From Tilletia caries (taxonomy: Eukaryota > Basidiomycota > Exobasidiomycetes > Tilletiales > Tilletiaceae): a DNA stretch of 64,000 nt. Below, one piece after another: positions 21,469 through 32,579 of the stretch (the stretch's first letter is position 1; the number at the start of each line of letters is the position of its first letter). A model generated the notes under the pieces. That model had not been told where the DNA came from, made no database searches, and saw only the letters and a list, made by a program, of their open reading frames with translations. Made by a program: the position numbers and the translations under genes. The DNA lies in contig JALUTQ010000007.1 in NCBI GenBank assembly GCA_032718865.1, forward strand, positions 1,240,001 to 1,304,000. Reading direction: 5' to 3'.

Positions 21469-22867
21469 GGAACACATCCCCTTCTTAAAACGACACCATT
21501 CTTCCTGCTCTTTCTCGTTTTTCTCTCACCAGTCACACCTGCTCTTTCTCGTTTTGCTCTCACAAGTCACCATGACTTCGCTCTCTGAAATCCGCTCTCT
21601 GTTCTCTGAAATCAAAATGACGATTTCATTACCAGCGCATTTCGTACCCTGCTTGATCGTGATCTGCGAGAGGGAGAAAATGAGGATTCGGCTTGAGTGT
21701 GGCGGTGGGCTTGGACGTGAAAGTGGAGGAAGAGGCCCTTGTTGGCGCTCTCAGACTTCTGAGTCGTGAGAGTGGCTGGATGGGCTGACCGAGGCGAGGG
21801 TACTGGGAGAAGCAAAGGTCAGCACGATCAGAAGTCAGTGGCTCTAGATCAAGGATGAAGGAGTAGGGAAGAAAGGGAAAGAGGCTGTCAGCAGATCGCT
21901 GATCACGCCCAGCCATGATGCTCCCTGTTAGCTGTTTCACATCTTGATGATATGGCCGCCGCTACCGGCTGCACCTGTCGCATTCCGCTGTAAAGATCTT
22001 GCTACGCGGGATCCTCGGACAAAGAGGCGAACCCCGCTGAATAAGCGATCTGCTCGCTGCATTGCGCGGCGAAGAACAATGCGCCTGGAACGCGAGATGG
22101 AAGAAGAGTGAGATGGAGCGCTCCGTGACATCGGGATGCGCGCTTAAGAAGGACGCCAGCTCGCAACGTGAGGGGAGCCGCCCGTCACGTCAGCTGGGGA
22201 AGGGGAGAGGATGAAGAGTGCGATCTGGTTAGTTGGGAGAGGGCAGGGGAGAAGAAGGTACGAAAAGCAGGATGGATTGTCATGTGATATGGCGGTAGAG
22301 GCCAGAGAGACGAAGGAGGAAATAAGATCAGCAAGGGTTACGAAACCAGGCAAGGTGGCGTTGCATTGCGACGTACGTATTGGCGCTGAGACGGATGTAG
22401 GGGCGCTCCAGAGACACTTCTGTGCAGTGAACCTATAAAGTAGGAGAAATAAATGAGCGTTGTTGTAGTGAGTGCCGGTGCCGAAGACGCGCGGCAGTTA
22501 AGGGGCCTATGAGAGACCAGCGCACACCCGGCGACAGGACGAAAAGGAGTTAGGAGGGGTGTCAGATGATAGCTGACTAAACAGAGGGTAACGGAAAAGT
22601 GATGGCGAGAAAAAGGAGGACGACGGGAGAAGGGGACGGGAAGAGGAAACGGAGGAGTAAAAGTCTGCATGCCTGAACAGTTGAGACTGGAACAAGTCCA
22701 GCTGTAGCGAACAACATACCTCCGCATCCCAGATCTCGGGGGAGATCGAGTCGCATATGGATACTGCAAAGGGCGACACCTCCGATCTAAAAGTCCGCCC
22801 GGTCGAGTTGTTTTTGTTGTCCAGGAGAATTCTGCAGGGGGTGTAGGAGCAACAGAAACTTGGTTAG
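21469..22867. other. No gene recognised
   Basis: Short ORFs only, without recognised domains. The boundary of the YR element on this side is not visible. Confidence 0.4.
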
Positions 22868-22875
22868 CATCGCAG

Positions 22876-23645
22876 TAAGGAAGAGCACGGAGTAGACCCC
22901 GGAATGGGTTTGCAGGAATTCCGGGGGGCTCCGGGAAGAGTTCCGGCGGTACCCGGAACCCGGAATGCTAATTTTCCATTTTTGTCAATTTAGTCCTTTT
23001 AAGCAGGAAGCCGGAATTTCCTGGTACCGCTCAACCGGAATGCGGAATGGATTTTGCTTTGGCCGTAACTTTTCTTGTGGAATACGGAATCTGTGGCCAG
23101 ACAAGCGCATTCTCCCGAAATTCCGCCGGATTCCGGGAGGCTCTGGGGGTCACGTGATGTGGGGTCTCGTTCGGGGTTTCATCTGTAAATGAGACTCTAT
23201 GGCGGGTTCCACATATGAGGAGACCCAGTCTTGTGGTCTCAGCAGGACATATGAGGCTTGAAGAAGAGCAAATTGACGCGAGTGAGGCATCAAATGGGCA
23301 ATGCAGAGCTTCAATGTGGACCATGGACGAGTACAAAGCCGATTAAGAAAGGGGTCGACTCGTTTTCATATAATTTTGTGACTGCGGAGGAGAGTCCCGG
23401 AATCCGGCGAAATTCCGCATTCCGGGAGCTGCGGAATGCGGAATCGAAAATTGATTGAAGCCTAAATTTTGACGGAAGCCGGAATTCCAGATGTATGAAT
23501 CTGAATATTTCCCCGGAATACGGAGCTCTACGCCCGAGAGAAGATTAATTTGACCGGAATGCGGAATGCCCTGAGAGGCCCCGGAATTGCTGCGGAGGTC
23601 TTCCCCGGAGTACGGAAATTCCGGGGCACTCCGTGCTCTTCCTTA
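22876..23645. mobile_element. Family III MITE, complete (770 bp)
   Basis: Terminal inverted repeats TAAGGAAGAGCACGGAGT at 22876 and, inverted, at 23645. The flanking 8 bp is CATCGCAG (22868-22875) versus AATCGCAG (23646-23653), one mismatch. The body is rich in CCGGAATTCCGG, GGAATGCGGAAT and CCCCGGAGTACGGAAATTCC units, clearly related in style to families I and II. The length equals the 770 bp of family I at 40058. No transposase. A truncated copy lies at 13101. Confidence 0.85.
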
Positions 23646-23716
23646 AATCGCAGTCGCTTTTAGACCGTGACGGGGACGAGGAAGAGAACCTTCCTTCTTA
23701 AGATTGATAATGTGTC

Positions 23717-23830
23717 TGTGGAAACCTGATCTCTTGTATTGAGGGAAGAGAGAGAGAGAGAGAGAAAACGAAGAGAAGATACAGGGACAAGCTGCTCCTC
23801 CACCTCCACTCCTGACTACCGGTTCTCACA
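23717..23830 (-). repeat. Copia 3' LTR (114 bp)
   Basis: Minus-strand reading TGTGAGAACCGGTAGTC ... GGTTTCCACA, bounded by TG...CA. A purine tract GAGAGGGAG (23831-23839 on the minus strand) lies directly upstream and serves as candidate polypurine tract. It contains a GA microsatellite. Confidence 0.92.
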
Positions 23831-26800
23831 CTCCCTCTCAGCGCCGCTCGCTGTATCGACACTCGTTGCTCCCTCTGAGCCCGGAATCCATGCCCCCAGT
23901 GCCAGCGCAACTCCGATTGCTTCTGCGTGCTGCCGATGTTTGATCTGCCCCAGAGCCTTAGTGAAGGCGTCCGCCGGGTTGAGGTCCGTTGGCACGTATT
24001 GGAACGCGAACGCTCCTTCTTGAGCCTTGTCCCGGATCCAGTGGTGGACGATATCGACGTGCTTGCTCCTATCGTGATGGGAGTTGGGGTTCTTCACCAG
24101 CTGTATCGCAGCCTGATTGTCGCAATTGATCGTAATACACCCCAATTCCTTCCGTGCTGCCGCCACTGCCCCACTCAGCAGCAATACCTCTCGTCCCGCT
24201 ACCCCTGCTGCCACATACTCCGCCTCTGCCGTCGATAGCGCAACCGCTCCCTGCTTTCGTGATCCCCACGAGACGGCGCCACCTGCCATCGTAAACACAA
24301 AGCCCGACATCGAACGCCTATCGTCCCTATCCGCCGCCCAGTCCGCATCAACATATCCTTCAACCTCATCTTCCCCCTTGCTTCCTCCAAAAGTCAACTT
24401 CGCCCCTGATGTTCCGCGGATGTACCTCAGGACGCGTTTAGCCGCAATCATATGTTCCTCTGTCGGGTCCGAAGAGAACTTGCCCAGAGTACTGACTGCA
24501 AACGCGAGGTCAGGGCGCGTGCCTTGGGCGAGGTATGCGAGGCAGCCGACGACGGCTTGATAGATTCGGATGTCGCATCGAATGTCGTCCTCTGTCGCTT
24601 TTCGGAGGGGTTTCTTCGAGCACAGTGGGGTCTTGACGGGGTCCGACTTGGACATTCCGAAGCGAGCAAGGACTTCTTCTGCATATCGTTCTTGATCCAA
24701 CGAGATCGTTCCCGCGACGTCGTCTCGAACGATTCTGATCCCAAGGCAGTGATGAGCCGGCCCGAGATCCGTCCCTTTGAAGAGCGCCAGAAGCTCCTTC
24801 TTGACCGCTTCGATTCCTCCACCGGGAGGAGCCAGTACCAGAATGTCGTCCACGTACACCAGAAAAATTGCTGGCCGATCTCCTCCTCGCGCGAACATGG
24901 TGGGTCGATCTTGCTCGGGGAAAATCCGATCCTGCTGAGCGCTTCCTTCAAAACTCGGTGCCATTCATGCCCCGACTGTTTCAACCCGTACAGAGCGAGC
25001 ATCAATTCAAGGGCATCGTCGGGGAGAAGGTCGTGGCCGAGAAGCTCCATTCCGTCCGGGGGCAGCATGAAGATTTCGTTCTTCAATGGCGCATTGAGGT
25101 AGGCGGTCTCGTAGTCGATTTGGTGTATATCGAGTCCCAGTGCGGCCGCCATCGCGCAGAGAAGACGCATGTTTTGAAGCCTTGAAGTTGGTGCGAAGGT
25201 TTCGTCGAAGTCCACCCCTTCCACCTGTGTGAATACCCTTGCGACTAGTCGCGCCTTATACTTCTGGATAGAACCGTCAGCATTCTTCTTCAGGACAAAG
25301 ACCCATTTCGAGCTGATGAGGTTGGCCTTTCCAAAACTCTTCACTACTCGCCAGGTTCCTCGGGTGATGTGCGATTTGACCTTCTTGTGCATTGCCTCGA
25401 GCCATTGCTCGCGGTCCGATCGCTCCATCGCCTCCCTGACCGTCCTTGGGTCCCCGGATGACATCTCCGCGGGGTCCAACACCGTATAACACCCTCCTCC
25501 TTCGGGGTCCACAGGCTCCTTCCGTTTCCGATTCCCTTCTGAACCCAGCATTCCGAATGCTGGTTCCTCTCCAGCAAGTCTCCCGCTCCTACGGCCAGCC
25601 TGCTTATCGCTCCCTCTGTCACGTTCTCCCCTTCTAGCCTGCTCACCGCTCCCTCTGTCGTCTTCTCCCCTTCTCAGATCGTCACTCAGCTACTCCTCTG
25701 CCCTCGTCTCCTCCGTCGACCTGGCCTGCTGCTCCGCTCCAGCCCTACGCTCACCGGTGCGCGTATGATCCATCGTCGACGGCATTGCCTGCAGATCCCG
25801 GCTTTGAGCCATCAGGCGCCTGGCCACCGCCGCCAACGCGTCTCTCGACACTTGCGCGCCGTCCGCAATAGCTCGTACCGGCGCCAAGACGTCGGGGGGA
25901 ACGGCGCCGCTTTGTAGGGCGCTCTGCATTGCATGCTGCAGCGCCGGCGGGGCTTCGTTCTGGGGTCGGTTTGCTGGTGGCTGCTGGGGCTCAGGGTCGC
26001 GCTCGTCGTCGAGTAAGGCAAACTCGGGGACGGTCCCTGCTTGCTGGTCGTGGAGAAGGGTGCAGGCACTGTTGTGCTCGTCAAAGACGACAGAGTGATC
26101 GATGAGCTCCTTGCTCGCGACCGGATCCCAAAGCTTGGAGGCCCCCTTGAAAGCTGGGCCGAGACAAACGCAGGCGCGAGACTTGGCATCGAACTTCCCT
26201 TGCCGCTCCGTGCTCGGCTTCATCGCCCAGGCCGTGCATCCGAACGGCTTGAAGAACTGCGGGGGCGGCTTCTTCTTGTTGAGCTTCTCATACGGGGTCT
26301 TCCCGTCTTTGAGGCTGGCTGCAGTGACACGATTCTTGACGTGGGCCGCATACGCGGCTGCTGCTGGCCAAAAGAAGACTGGGAGGTTTGCAGAAATTAG
26401 CATCGTCCTCGTCATCTCTGATATCGTCCGAACATTTCTCTCCGCCACTCCATTGCTCTGCGGCGAGTACCGCGGCGCCAACTCATGCTTCACACCCTTC
26501 TCCTCCCAGAATCGCTGAAGTTCCGAAGCCTTGAATTCCAGTGCATTGTCTGAGCGCACGCGACTGATAGGAAGCTTGGGATACTGGGTTGACATTGAGA
26601 GGTGGAATGACTTGAGCGCCTTGATTGCATCCGACTTGAAGCGCAGCGGTATGACCCAAACGTAGCGCGTGTGATCATCGACGACGACGAGTCCGAATCT
26701 ATGTCCGCCGAGAGCCAGTGCGTCCTTCATGCGGGTGGGGCCAAATATGTCTGCATGTATCAGTTCCAATGGTCGCTGTGCTTGATCCTCGGCCAGAACG

Positions 26801-28326
26801 CGTGCGTGGGGAGTGTGGCTCATCTTACCTTGCGCGCATGCATTGCAGAAACCAATGTCACCAAGTTGCTTCGAGAGACCTGGAATGAGACCCGCGGTGG
26901 CAGCAGCGCGCAGGGTATCTATTTTGAGGTGCCCCCATGCGTTGTGGATCTTGACGGCAACCGGGTCGACCTTTGCCTCTGCTTTGACGAGAGCGACGAC
27001 CTCACGGAGCGGCAGGAGCTCGACCGTCCAGTTTCCGCCTTGCACTTCTCCGATCATGACGACCTTGCCAGTCTGAGACTTCGTGACCCGCGCGGTGCTG
27101 TCGGTGAATGTGATCTCGCAGCCAGCTTTCGTCAACCGCTTGCCTCCGACCAGGTTGCCGATGGCTGAAGGGCAGTGAGCTACTTCTTCTGGCTTCATGG
27201 TGGCACCCTCGCTGGTGACCACCGCCATTGTTCCGAAACCTTCAATCGCCATCTTGGATCCGTTTGCGCACTCGATTCTGGTGCCCGGAGCTGCTGGGCG
27301 GTAATCGCAGAGCTTGGATCTGTCCGTGACGATGTGCCGCGAGCTTGCCGTGTCCAGTATGAAGGTGTGCGACTTAGTGGGGGCCGCGCCGACTGCGGAG
27401 CAGATCTCGAACTCGAAATCTTCGACGTTCCCATCGTTCTGAGCTTGGCTTGCGTGACCGGCTTCCCGGATCGTGGCAACTCGCTCGGGCGCCTCGTCAC
27501 CGGCAGGGAGTGTCTCCTGAAACTTGCGGTAGGCGTCGTAGTGGGGGCACTCAAGCGCCTTGTGCCCCTGCTTCCGACAGATGTTGCACTTGCCGGGGAA
27601 TGGTCCGTATCCGAAACCTCCCCTTCCTCGACCACGTCCGCCTCCCCGTCCGTAACCGTAGCCGCCTCCCCGTCCGTAACCGTAGCCGCCTCTGTTGTTC
27701 GCGTATCCGGGGCTGCTGCCGGATCCTGCTGGGAGGTTTGCTCCGACTGCTAACGCCGTTTCCGTTCGGTTGCGTGCTGTCCGGTCCTCGATGGCTTTGA
27801 GCCGGCGCTCTTCCTCGAGGATATTGAGGCGAAGGATGCCCCACTTCGTCGCGTCCGACTGCGCCGCGACCCAGTTTTGGAACGCGTCCGGGAGGCTTCC
27901 GAGCAGTTCGGCGCACCGATATTCCTCCTTGACCGGGTCTCCGGTCTCCGCCAACTGGGCGTAGATGTTGCTGATGTCGGCGATGTGGTCGCGCATCGCG
28001 GGCTTGGGGTTGGCGAGTGCGTCCGTGAGGGCTCGTCGAATGCGGATCCGAGCATGGATGGATGACGACGCGTATTCCTCCTTCAGGAAATCCCAGAGGT
28101 CTTTTGGCGTCATGGTGTACTCGTCGTCGTCGCCATTGTCGCCGTCGTTGTCCTCGGCGAGTTCGGCCTCCTTGATGCGGATGTCGGGGTTGCCTGGGCG
28201 GACCATCTTCCAGAGTCCCTTGCCCTTCAGGGTCTGTCGTACCTGAAACTCCCAGGAGGAGTAGTTCTCCCCTTGGAGATGCTTGACGCTCTTCGAGACC
28301 TCCTCGTCTTGTCGTTCCGCTGCCAT
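23816..28326 (-). pseudogene. Copia Gag-Pol polyprotein, two lesions
   Basis: From ATG 28326: Gag with RGG-like repeats (about 211-240) and a zinc knuckle CNICRKQGHKALEC (247-260); protease FILDTASSRH (about 322-330); integrase HHCC (H461, H466, C494, C497) and DDE triad D526, D593, E629. An in-frame TAG at 25690-25692 follows, inside a 13-residue tandem repeat (RRGEDDRGSGEQA / RRGERDRGSDKQA). The same frame then continues with RT (WVFVLKKNADGSIQKYKARL, ALYGLKQSG). A missing base near 24900-24906 shifts the frame just before FLVYVDDILVLA, the RT catalytic box. RNase H (EGYVDADWAAD, STAEAEYVAA, NCDNQAA) is intact. The final codons ECENR and stop lie inside the 3' LTR. Only these two lesions are seen; either could be a sequencing error, or the TAG could be read through. 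Confidence 0.93.
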
Positions 28327-28330
28327 CTTC

Positions 28331-28363
28331 GTAACTCAATGGCAGAGCCTTGGACTCATAACC
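28331..28363 (-). promoter_or_regulatory. Primer-binding site matching an internal tRNA-Met half
   Basis: Between 5' LTR and gag the plus strand reads TAACTCAATGGCAGAGCC, then TTGGACTCATAACC. This looks like tRNA positions 8 to about 39: U8-A9, D-arm, and an anticodon loop CTCATAA with CAT. The RNA strand of the element is complementary to it, with the anticodon-loop side next to the LTR. Priming by a cleaved tRNA-Met half is known for Drosophila copia and relatives; for this element it is inference. Confidence 0.7.
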
Positions 28364-28475
28364 TGTGGAAACCTGATCTCTTGTATTGAGGGAAGAGAGA
28401 GAGAGAGAGAAAACGAAGAGAAGATACAGGGACAAGCTGCTCCTCCACCTCCACTCCTGACTACCGGTTCTCACA
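28364..28475 (-). repeat. Copia 5' LTR (112 bp)
   Basis: Identical to the 3' LTR except for one fewer GA unit. It must contain promoter and R region if the element is transcribed; no TATA box is evident. Confidence 0.92.
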
Positions 28476-28480
28476 GTGTC

Positions 28481-28647
28481 CAATAAGCACAGCCGCCGGA
28501 ATTTCGAGCTCTGGGGCGTATAAAGGGACCTGCTTGAATGCCCAGCCGATAACCGTACAGAAGAACGACGGCCTTGTCCGGGTCAGGGATGACGGACTTG
28601 ATCTGGAGTCCTGCGCGGAAACCATCGAGGACAGCGATGGTGGAGAG
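28481..28647 (-). pseudogene. ORF fragment interrupted by the copia insertion
   Basis: Minus-strand frame LSTIAVLDGFRAGLQIKSVI, then VLLYGYRLGIQAGPF, directly abutting the copia TSD and the edge of YR copy 2. Coding-like but unrecognised; too short to classify. Confidence 0.25.
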
Positions 28648-29583
28648 ATGTGGCTATTCTTTTGTGCTTCTTGTCGTCGGAGCAGGTACAAGATTTCTTT
28701 CCCTACTGTCCGAGACCTAAACCCGGTGGAGTATAACAAATTACAGAGCGCAGGTTCAGAAATTGCTCCGGATGATCGAATCCTGCAGGGTCGAAGGAAC
28801 TTTGGGTTTTTATCCTTCTGGAGTACGGAGTAAGATGAGAGCTTGATGAAGCATTTTGGCGGGGTATGGAGCGATTGAATTCATAATCGGATGAAGTGGT
28901 TCCTCAGAAATCCAAGACGCTCCTGGACCTTATATTTGCCAAAATTGGCTACGATTATGAAAATGACAAAGATTCGAACGTTCAACGCACTGGTCCGTTC
29001 ACTCATGAATTGCAGGTCCTTCAAACCGCTATTTTCAGGCGCTTTATCTAACAGTTTAGTCTGCTCCCCCGCACGCCCTTTATACGATTTGGCTCTCTCG
29101 CTCTCTTTGAGGACAGACGCACAGTACCCTTTCTTAATTCAAATTTTATATAAGGAAAAGGAATTCACTTCCGCAAAAGTCTTCTCAGCTGCCCGCGACA
29201 CGTTTTCTTATATTTTTTGTTTTTGTTTTTGTTTTTGGTTTTGTTTTGTTTTGGCAGTCCAAAAAGTTTAAAAATAAAGCTAGATGAGAGGTATGAGCGA
29301 CGATTTATAATCGTTGCATTTCTTCAATCCAATTATAACCACGAGTATAAATTTGTTTTGAGGCGGGTTAGCGGTCCTTTAGAAGGAGTGGTCTATGGCG
29401 GAATTCTGGGAAAGTGGGACCTGGGTACTGCAAAAGCGGAGTAAAAATGTGCTGGATGATCAGGCAAGTCCTCGGCAAACGTTGGCAAACAAAAACCAGT
29501 TGCAAAATTTCGTTAAGCGCAACAGGGGGAAGCTTCCAGAACTCCCGCCCGTGTGGGATCAGAAGAGCGGTGATAAGGTATGA
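28648..29583 (+). pseudogene. YR-element partner gene, copy 2
   Basis: Same segment as 16529-17465. Here the last exon is open: from ATG 29395 the frame reads MAEFWESGTWVLQKRSKNVL, then QASPRQTLANKNQLQNFVKR and LPELPPVWDQKSGDKV, and stops at 29583. It is convergent with, and 18 bp from, the stop of the recombinase extension on the minus strand. An upstream exon gives SKTLLDLIFAKIGYDYENDK and TGPFTHELQVLQTAIFRRFI. An AT-rich intron-like stretch lies between them (about 29050-29280). The N-terminal part is not resolved. No known domain. Confidence 0.5.
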
Positions 29584-30056
29584 TGGTTGTTGAGTATTAG
29601 GTCAATTCTCAACACGAGGGCACGAGCTCAAGGCCCTTGAGGTGACCGTATGCAACCCGCATGGCCCCAGCCACAGCTTTTCCGGCAGAAAGAGCCTCAG
29701 CTTCTGTCTCTGCAGTATCACTGAGGTAAAATGCGGCCGCTCGGGATCTTCTTTGCCGTCCTGTTCGTTGAAGAATCGGTTTTCGGCATCTTCTCCCTCG
29801 TCATCCTCATGGTCATCGTCGTCGTAATTAGTTTCCAGCAACCCTTGGCCAGTGCCTTTCTCTTCAACATCTCCTTGAAGTCCTTGCTTTAGACCAAACT
29901 GCCGGCTAAGAGTGGCGGTTTCACCCTGACGGTTGTCCGTTGTGCGAGTGTCGGCCAAGATGTCTGCTGCCGTATCTAGCTCGTCGAATGTACCCGCCGC
30001 CGTTTTGAAGAGTTCCTCGTTGTGTTTCTTCTTCTTCGCATCTGTAGCTCGTCATC

Positions 30057-32579
30057 TATACTAGCGAGCCTGTAGGGGAGCCAGTAGAGGGAGCCTGTAG
30101 AGCAGTAATGCTCGAGAAGGGTAACGATGAGAGCGAGGGAAAAGTGTGACGTGGGAAAAGTGGAGGTGGGGTGTTGCTATGCGGTATGCGTGAGAGGGAA
30201 AGGAAAAGGAAGATAAGGAAAGGAGATAAGATACTGGACCCACGTGTGTGACCACGTGGCTGTCCAGCACATCCCCACACAGAAAAAGACGACTGTCCCG
30301 AGTCGTGGTCGAGACTGGGAAGTGGGAACTGCGGCGGGCATGGGGGAATGGAGACGAATGGCAACGAGCGCATGGAACGAACGCGTTGCCAGGACGGCCA
30401 GGGAAGGGAAGCTGTGTGGACTGTGAAGCGAACGCAAGGTTGGTGTGAAAAGGAAGAGGAACGAAGGGAAGGACACCCAGTACCGAAGTGAGTACCGATG
30501 TACCACGAGGGTCATCGGAATCGATCTTGAAACTGGAAGCGGAATAGGAGAGCGAGAAGGCGTGAAACAAGAAGGGGAAGGTCAAGCGAAAGGCTGCCGT
30601 TGCCGACTGCAAGCCGCGAGTGAAAGCGGAACTTGGAACCGAGATCGGTCGGTGGAACCGGTGCATATGCGCTTCATAGCCCCCGACAGGAAGAGTCGTG
30701 ATTGATTCGACTCAGCTCTTGGCACCGAGCTCGCGAGTCGCCATGCCACCGCCCGGATCGAGTACCGAGGTCGATACCGAGGTTGATACTGGTCGGGGCG
30801 GGGAACACATGGGCGAAATTGCAGAGAGTCTGGTCACTGATGCGTGCCATGTTTGGAGGGAGGGGGAACCGGTGGACTAGGAGACTCTTCTCCGCTGCGG
30901 CGAGTCGTGGATGAGCCGATGAGGAGCTAGATGCGCGTCCGGAGGTGTGACAAGCCTGGTCGATGCCTGCTGTGTCCTGAAAGCGTGGTGTCATATCGCG
31001 CACGGATTTGATCGACGCGCTCTGGTGTGACGGCGATGCGGACATGATGTAGCTGAGTTGCTCGATGAGGGGGTGGTGCGAAATGTGAGAGTAAGGCCTG
31101 GCCGCCTGCCCTTTAGAAGCGCGATGAGCCGAACTCGTGAGATGGTATGCGCGCTGAACCCCATCTCGGCCCGGACAGGTCGTGCGTTCTTCTCGGGGAC
31201 GGCCGGCTGACGACGATGTCGATGATGAATCCGTGAAATCAGAACACGGGAGACCAGTGTTGAGGAAAACGGGCGACCGGCAACGATCGGAAATAGGTCG
31301 AGGTGTGGAATTTGATTCGGATTATGGATGCGCGGACAGATTGCGACCGTTGTTGTCGGTCGCTCCCGCTGGCTCGTCTCGGCGCGCTGATGCCGATGCG
31401 GAAGGTGCTTGATGTCCGTCGAAAGAAGCGGAGAGAGCTTCTCGACTGCAACGCTGCGGTTCGAAGGCGGAGAAGAAACGGACCGGAAGAGAACGACGGA
31501 AAGCAGAGCAGCGGCCCAAAAGAGAAGAACGCGACGTGTTATCGGGTGAAACTGTGAAAGCCCGTCGATGAGTACGCGACCAGGGAACCTCTGATTATCG
31601 ACGAAGAGGGTGCGAGCCGACGAGAGGCTGGTGGTGGGTGGTGGAACCGAAAGAAGGGTGCTGGAAACGCTTGGAGGGTCGAAGAGACTCAGCGTTGGCG
31701 ACAAATGAGCCGGAGCGAGATGATGGAGCGGTGAGAGGGACGGCCGGGCTGGTAGAGCGAGGAGGAGAACGCCAGGACTGCCACCGAGGCGGCGAGGTAG
31801 AGGGCCGGGGGCGGGTGATTCGAACCTGTCGAGTTTCTGAGTCTGGATCAGAACGAGGTCGAGAAGGGAAGCACCTTGAGCCGGTCCAAAGCTGCGACCT
31901 GGTGGTGTAGGCGAGGAGGGCGAGAGAGGGTGGTCCAGCGCAGGCAGCCGGCGAAGCACGCCGTCAACGGTCTGGAACCCGAACAGAACCGAGAACGGGG
32001 AAGGCAGCGCCGAAAACCACACAGCATGGACCGCCTTGCACGACAAAGATGATATCTTGAGGTCCTGGTTCTTGAGGAAGGAGGAAGAATGAAGAGAGAA
32101 GAGAAGAGATGAAGAGGAGAAAGATGAAGGAGAAGTCGGGAACGCGGAAGTGTCGAAGGAGACTCTGCGTTGGCGACGGTGGTGCTGGAGCAAAAAGCTG
32201 GGGCAGTGAGAAGTGACCGGAGCGGGTTGCTGGGGCGAGTTCTGTGTGCTGGAGCCTGAGCTGGAGCAGTGGTGCGTTTCGACGAGGGAACTGGAAGTTG
32301 TTGTCGTCGTGGGCTGCTGAGGATCGTCGGGTCGATGGTCAGCAAGAGAATCCTCTCATCACCATATACTAGCGAGCCTGTAGGGGAGCCAGTAGAGGGA
32401 GCCTGTAGAGCAGTAATGCTCGAGAAGGGTAACGATGAGAGCGAGGGAAAAGTGTGACGTGGGAAAAGTGGAGGTGGGGTGTTGCTATGCGGTATGCGTG
32501 AGAGGGAAAGGAAAAGGAAGATAAGGAAAGGAGATAAGATACTGGACCCACGTGTGTGACCACGTGGCTGTCCAGCACA
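30057..32579 (-). mobile_element. Non-autonomous LTR element (TRIM/LARD-like) 1, 2523 bp
   Basis: Identical-looking 215-bp LTRs at 30057-30271 and 32365-32579, TSD TCATC (30052-30056, 32580-32584). The empty site is visible in recombinase copy 1 (GCTCGTCGTCGGACC at the same position). On the minus strand the LTR starts TGTGCTGGACAGCCACGTGG and ends CTAGTATA, followed by primer-binding site TGGTGATGAGAGG. A purine tract GTGTGGGGA precedes the 3' LTR. There is no gag, protease, integrase or RT. Inner bases next to the 3' LTR (about 30272-30810) are shared with the element at 60301-63298; the rest is unique cargo. Confidence 0.9.
30811..32345 (-). other. Unique cargo of LTR element 1
   Basis: A long minus-strand frame (30991-32193, 400 codons) is open. 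It is Ser/Pro-rich, with a hydrophobic stretch VLLFWAAALLSVVLF that could be a membrane segment, preceded by RFPGRVLIDGLSQFHPITRR. A second open frame overlaps it (31848-32345). I do not recognise the protein. Given the sister element with a different cargo, this may be a captured host transcript (inference). It could also be non-coding with fortuitous openness in GC-rich sequence. Confidence 0.35.

Larger units (their letters stand above)
23717..28475 (-). mobile_element. Ty1/copia LTR retrotransposon, 4759 bp, near-intact
   Basis: Two LTRs (23717-23830 and 28364-28475) are flanked by a perfect 5-bp TSD GTGTC (23712-23716, 28476-28480). The LTRs differ only by the length of a GA run, so insertion is recent. 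Read on the minus strand the order is gag, protease, integrase, RT, RNase H, which defines copia (established). The element is very compact: LTRs of 112-114 bp, the gag ATG 37 bp inside the 5' LTR, and the pol stop inside the 3' LTR. It inserted into an ORF-like fragment at 28481-28647. Confidence 0.95.

Noticed and set aside
24452..25102. Plus-strand ORF of 216 codons
   Set aside because: Antisense shadow of the copia RT frame.
28331..28363. tRNA-Met gene
   Set aside because: Only positions 8 to about 39 of a tRNA are present, with no T-arm or acceptor 3' strand, directly beside an LTR; it is a primer-binding site.
30057..32579. Solo LTR pair or tandem duplication
   Set aside because: A primer-binding site, a purine tract and a 5-bp TSD with empty site show a single LTR-element insertion.
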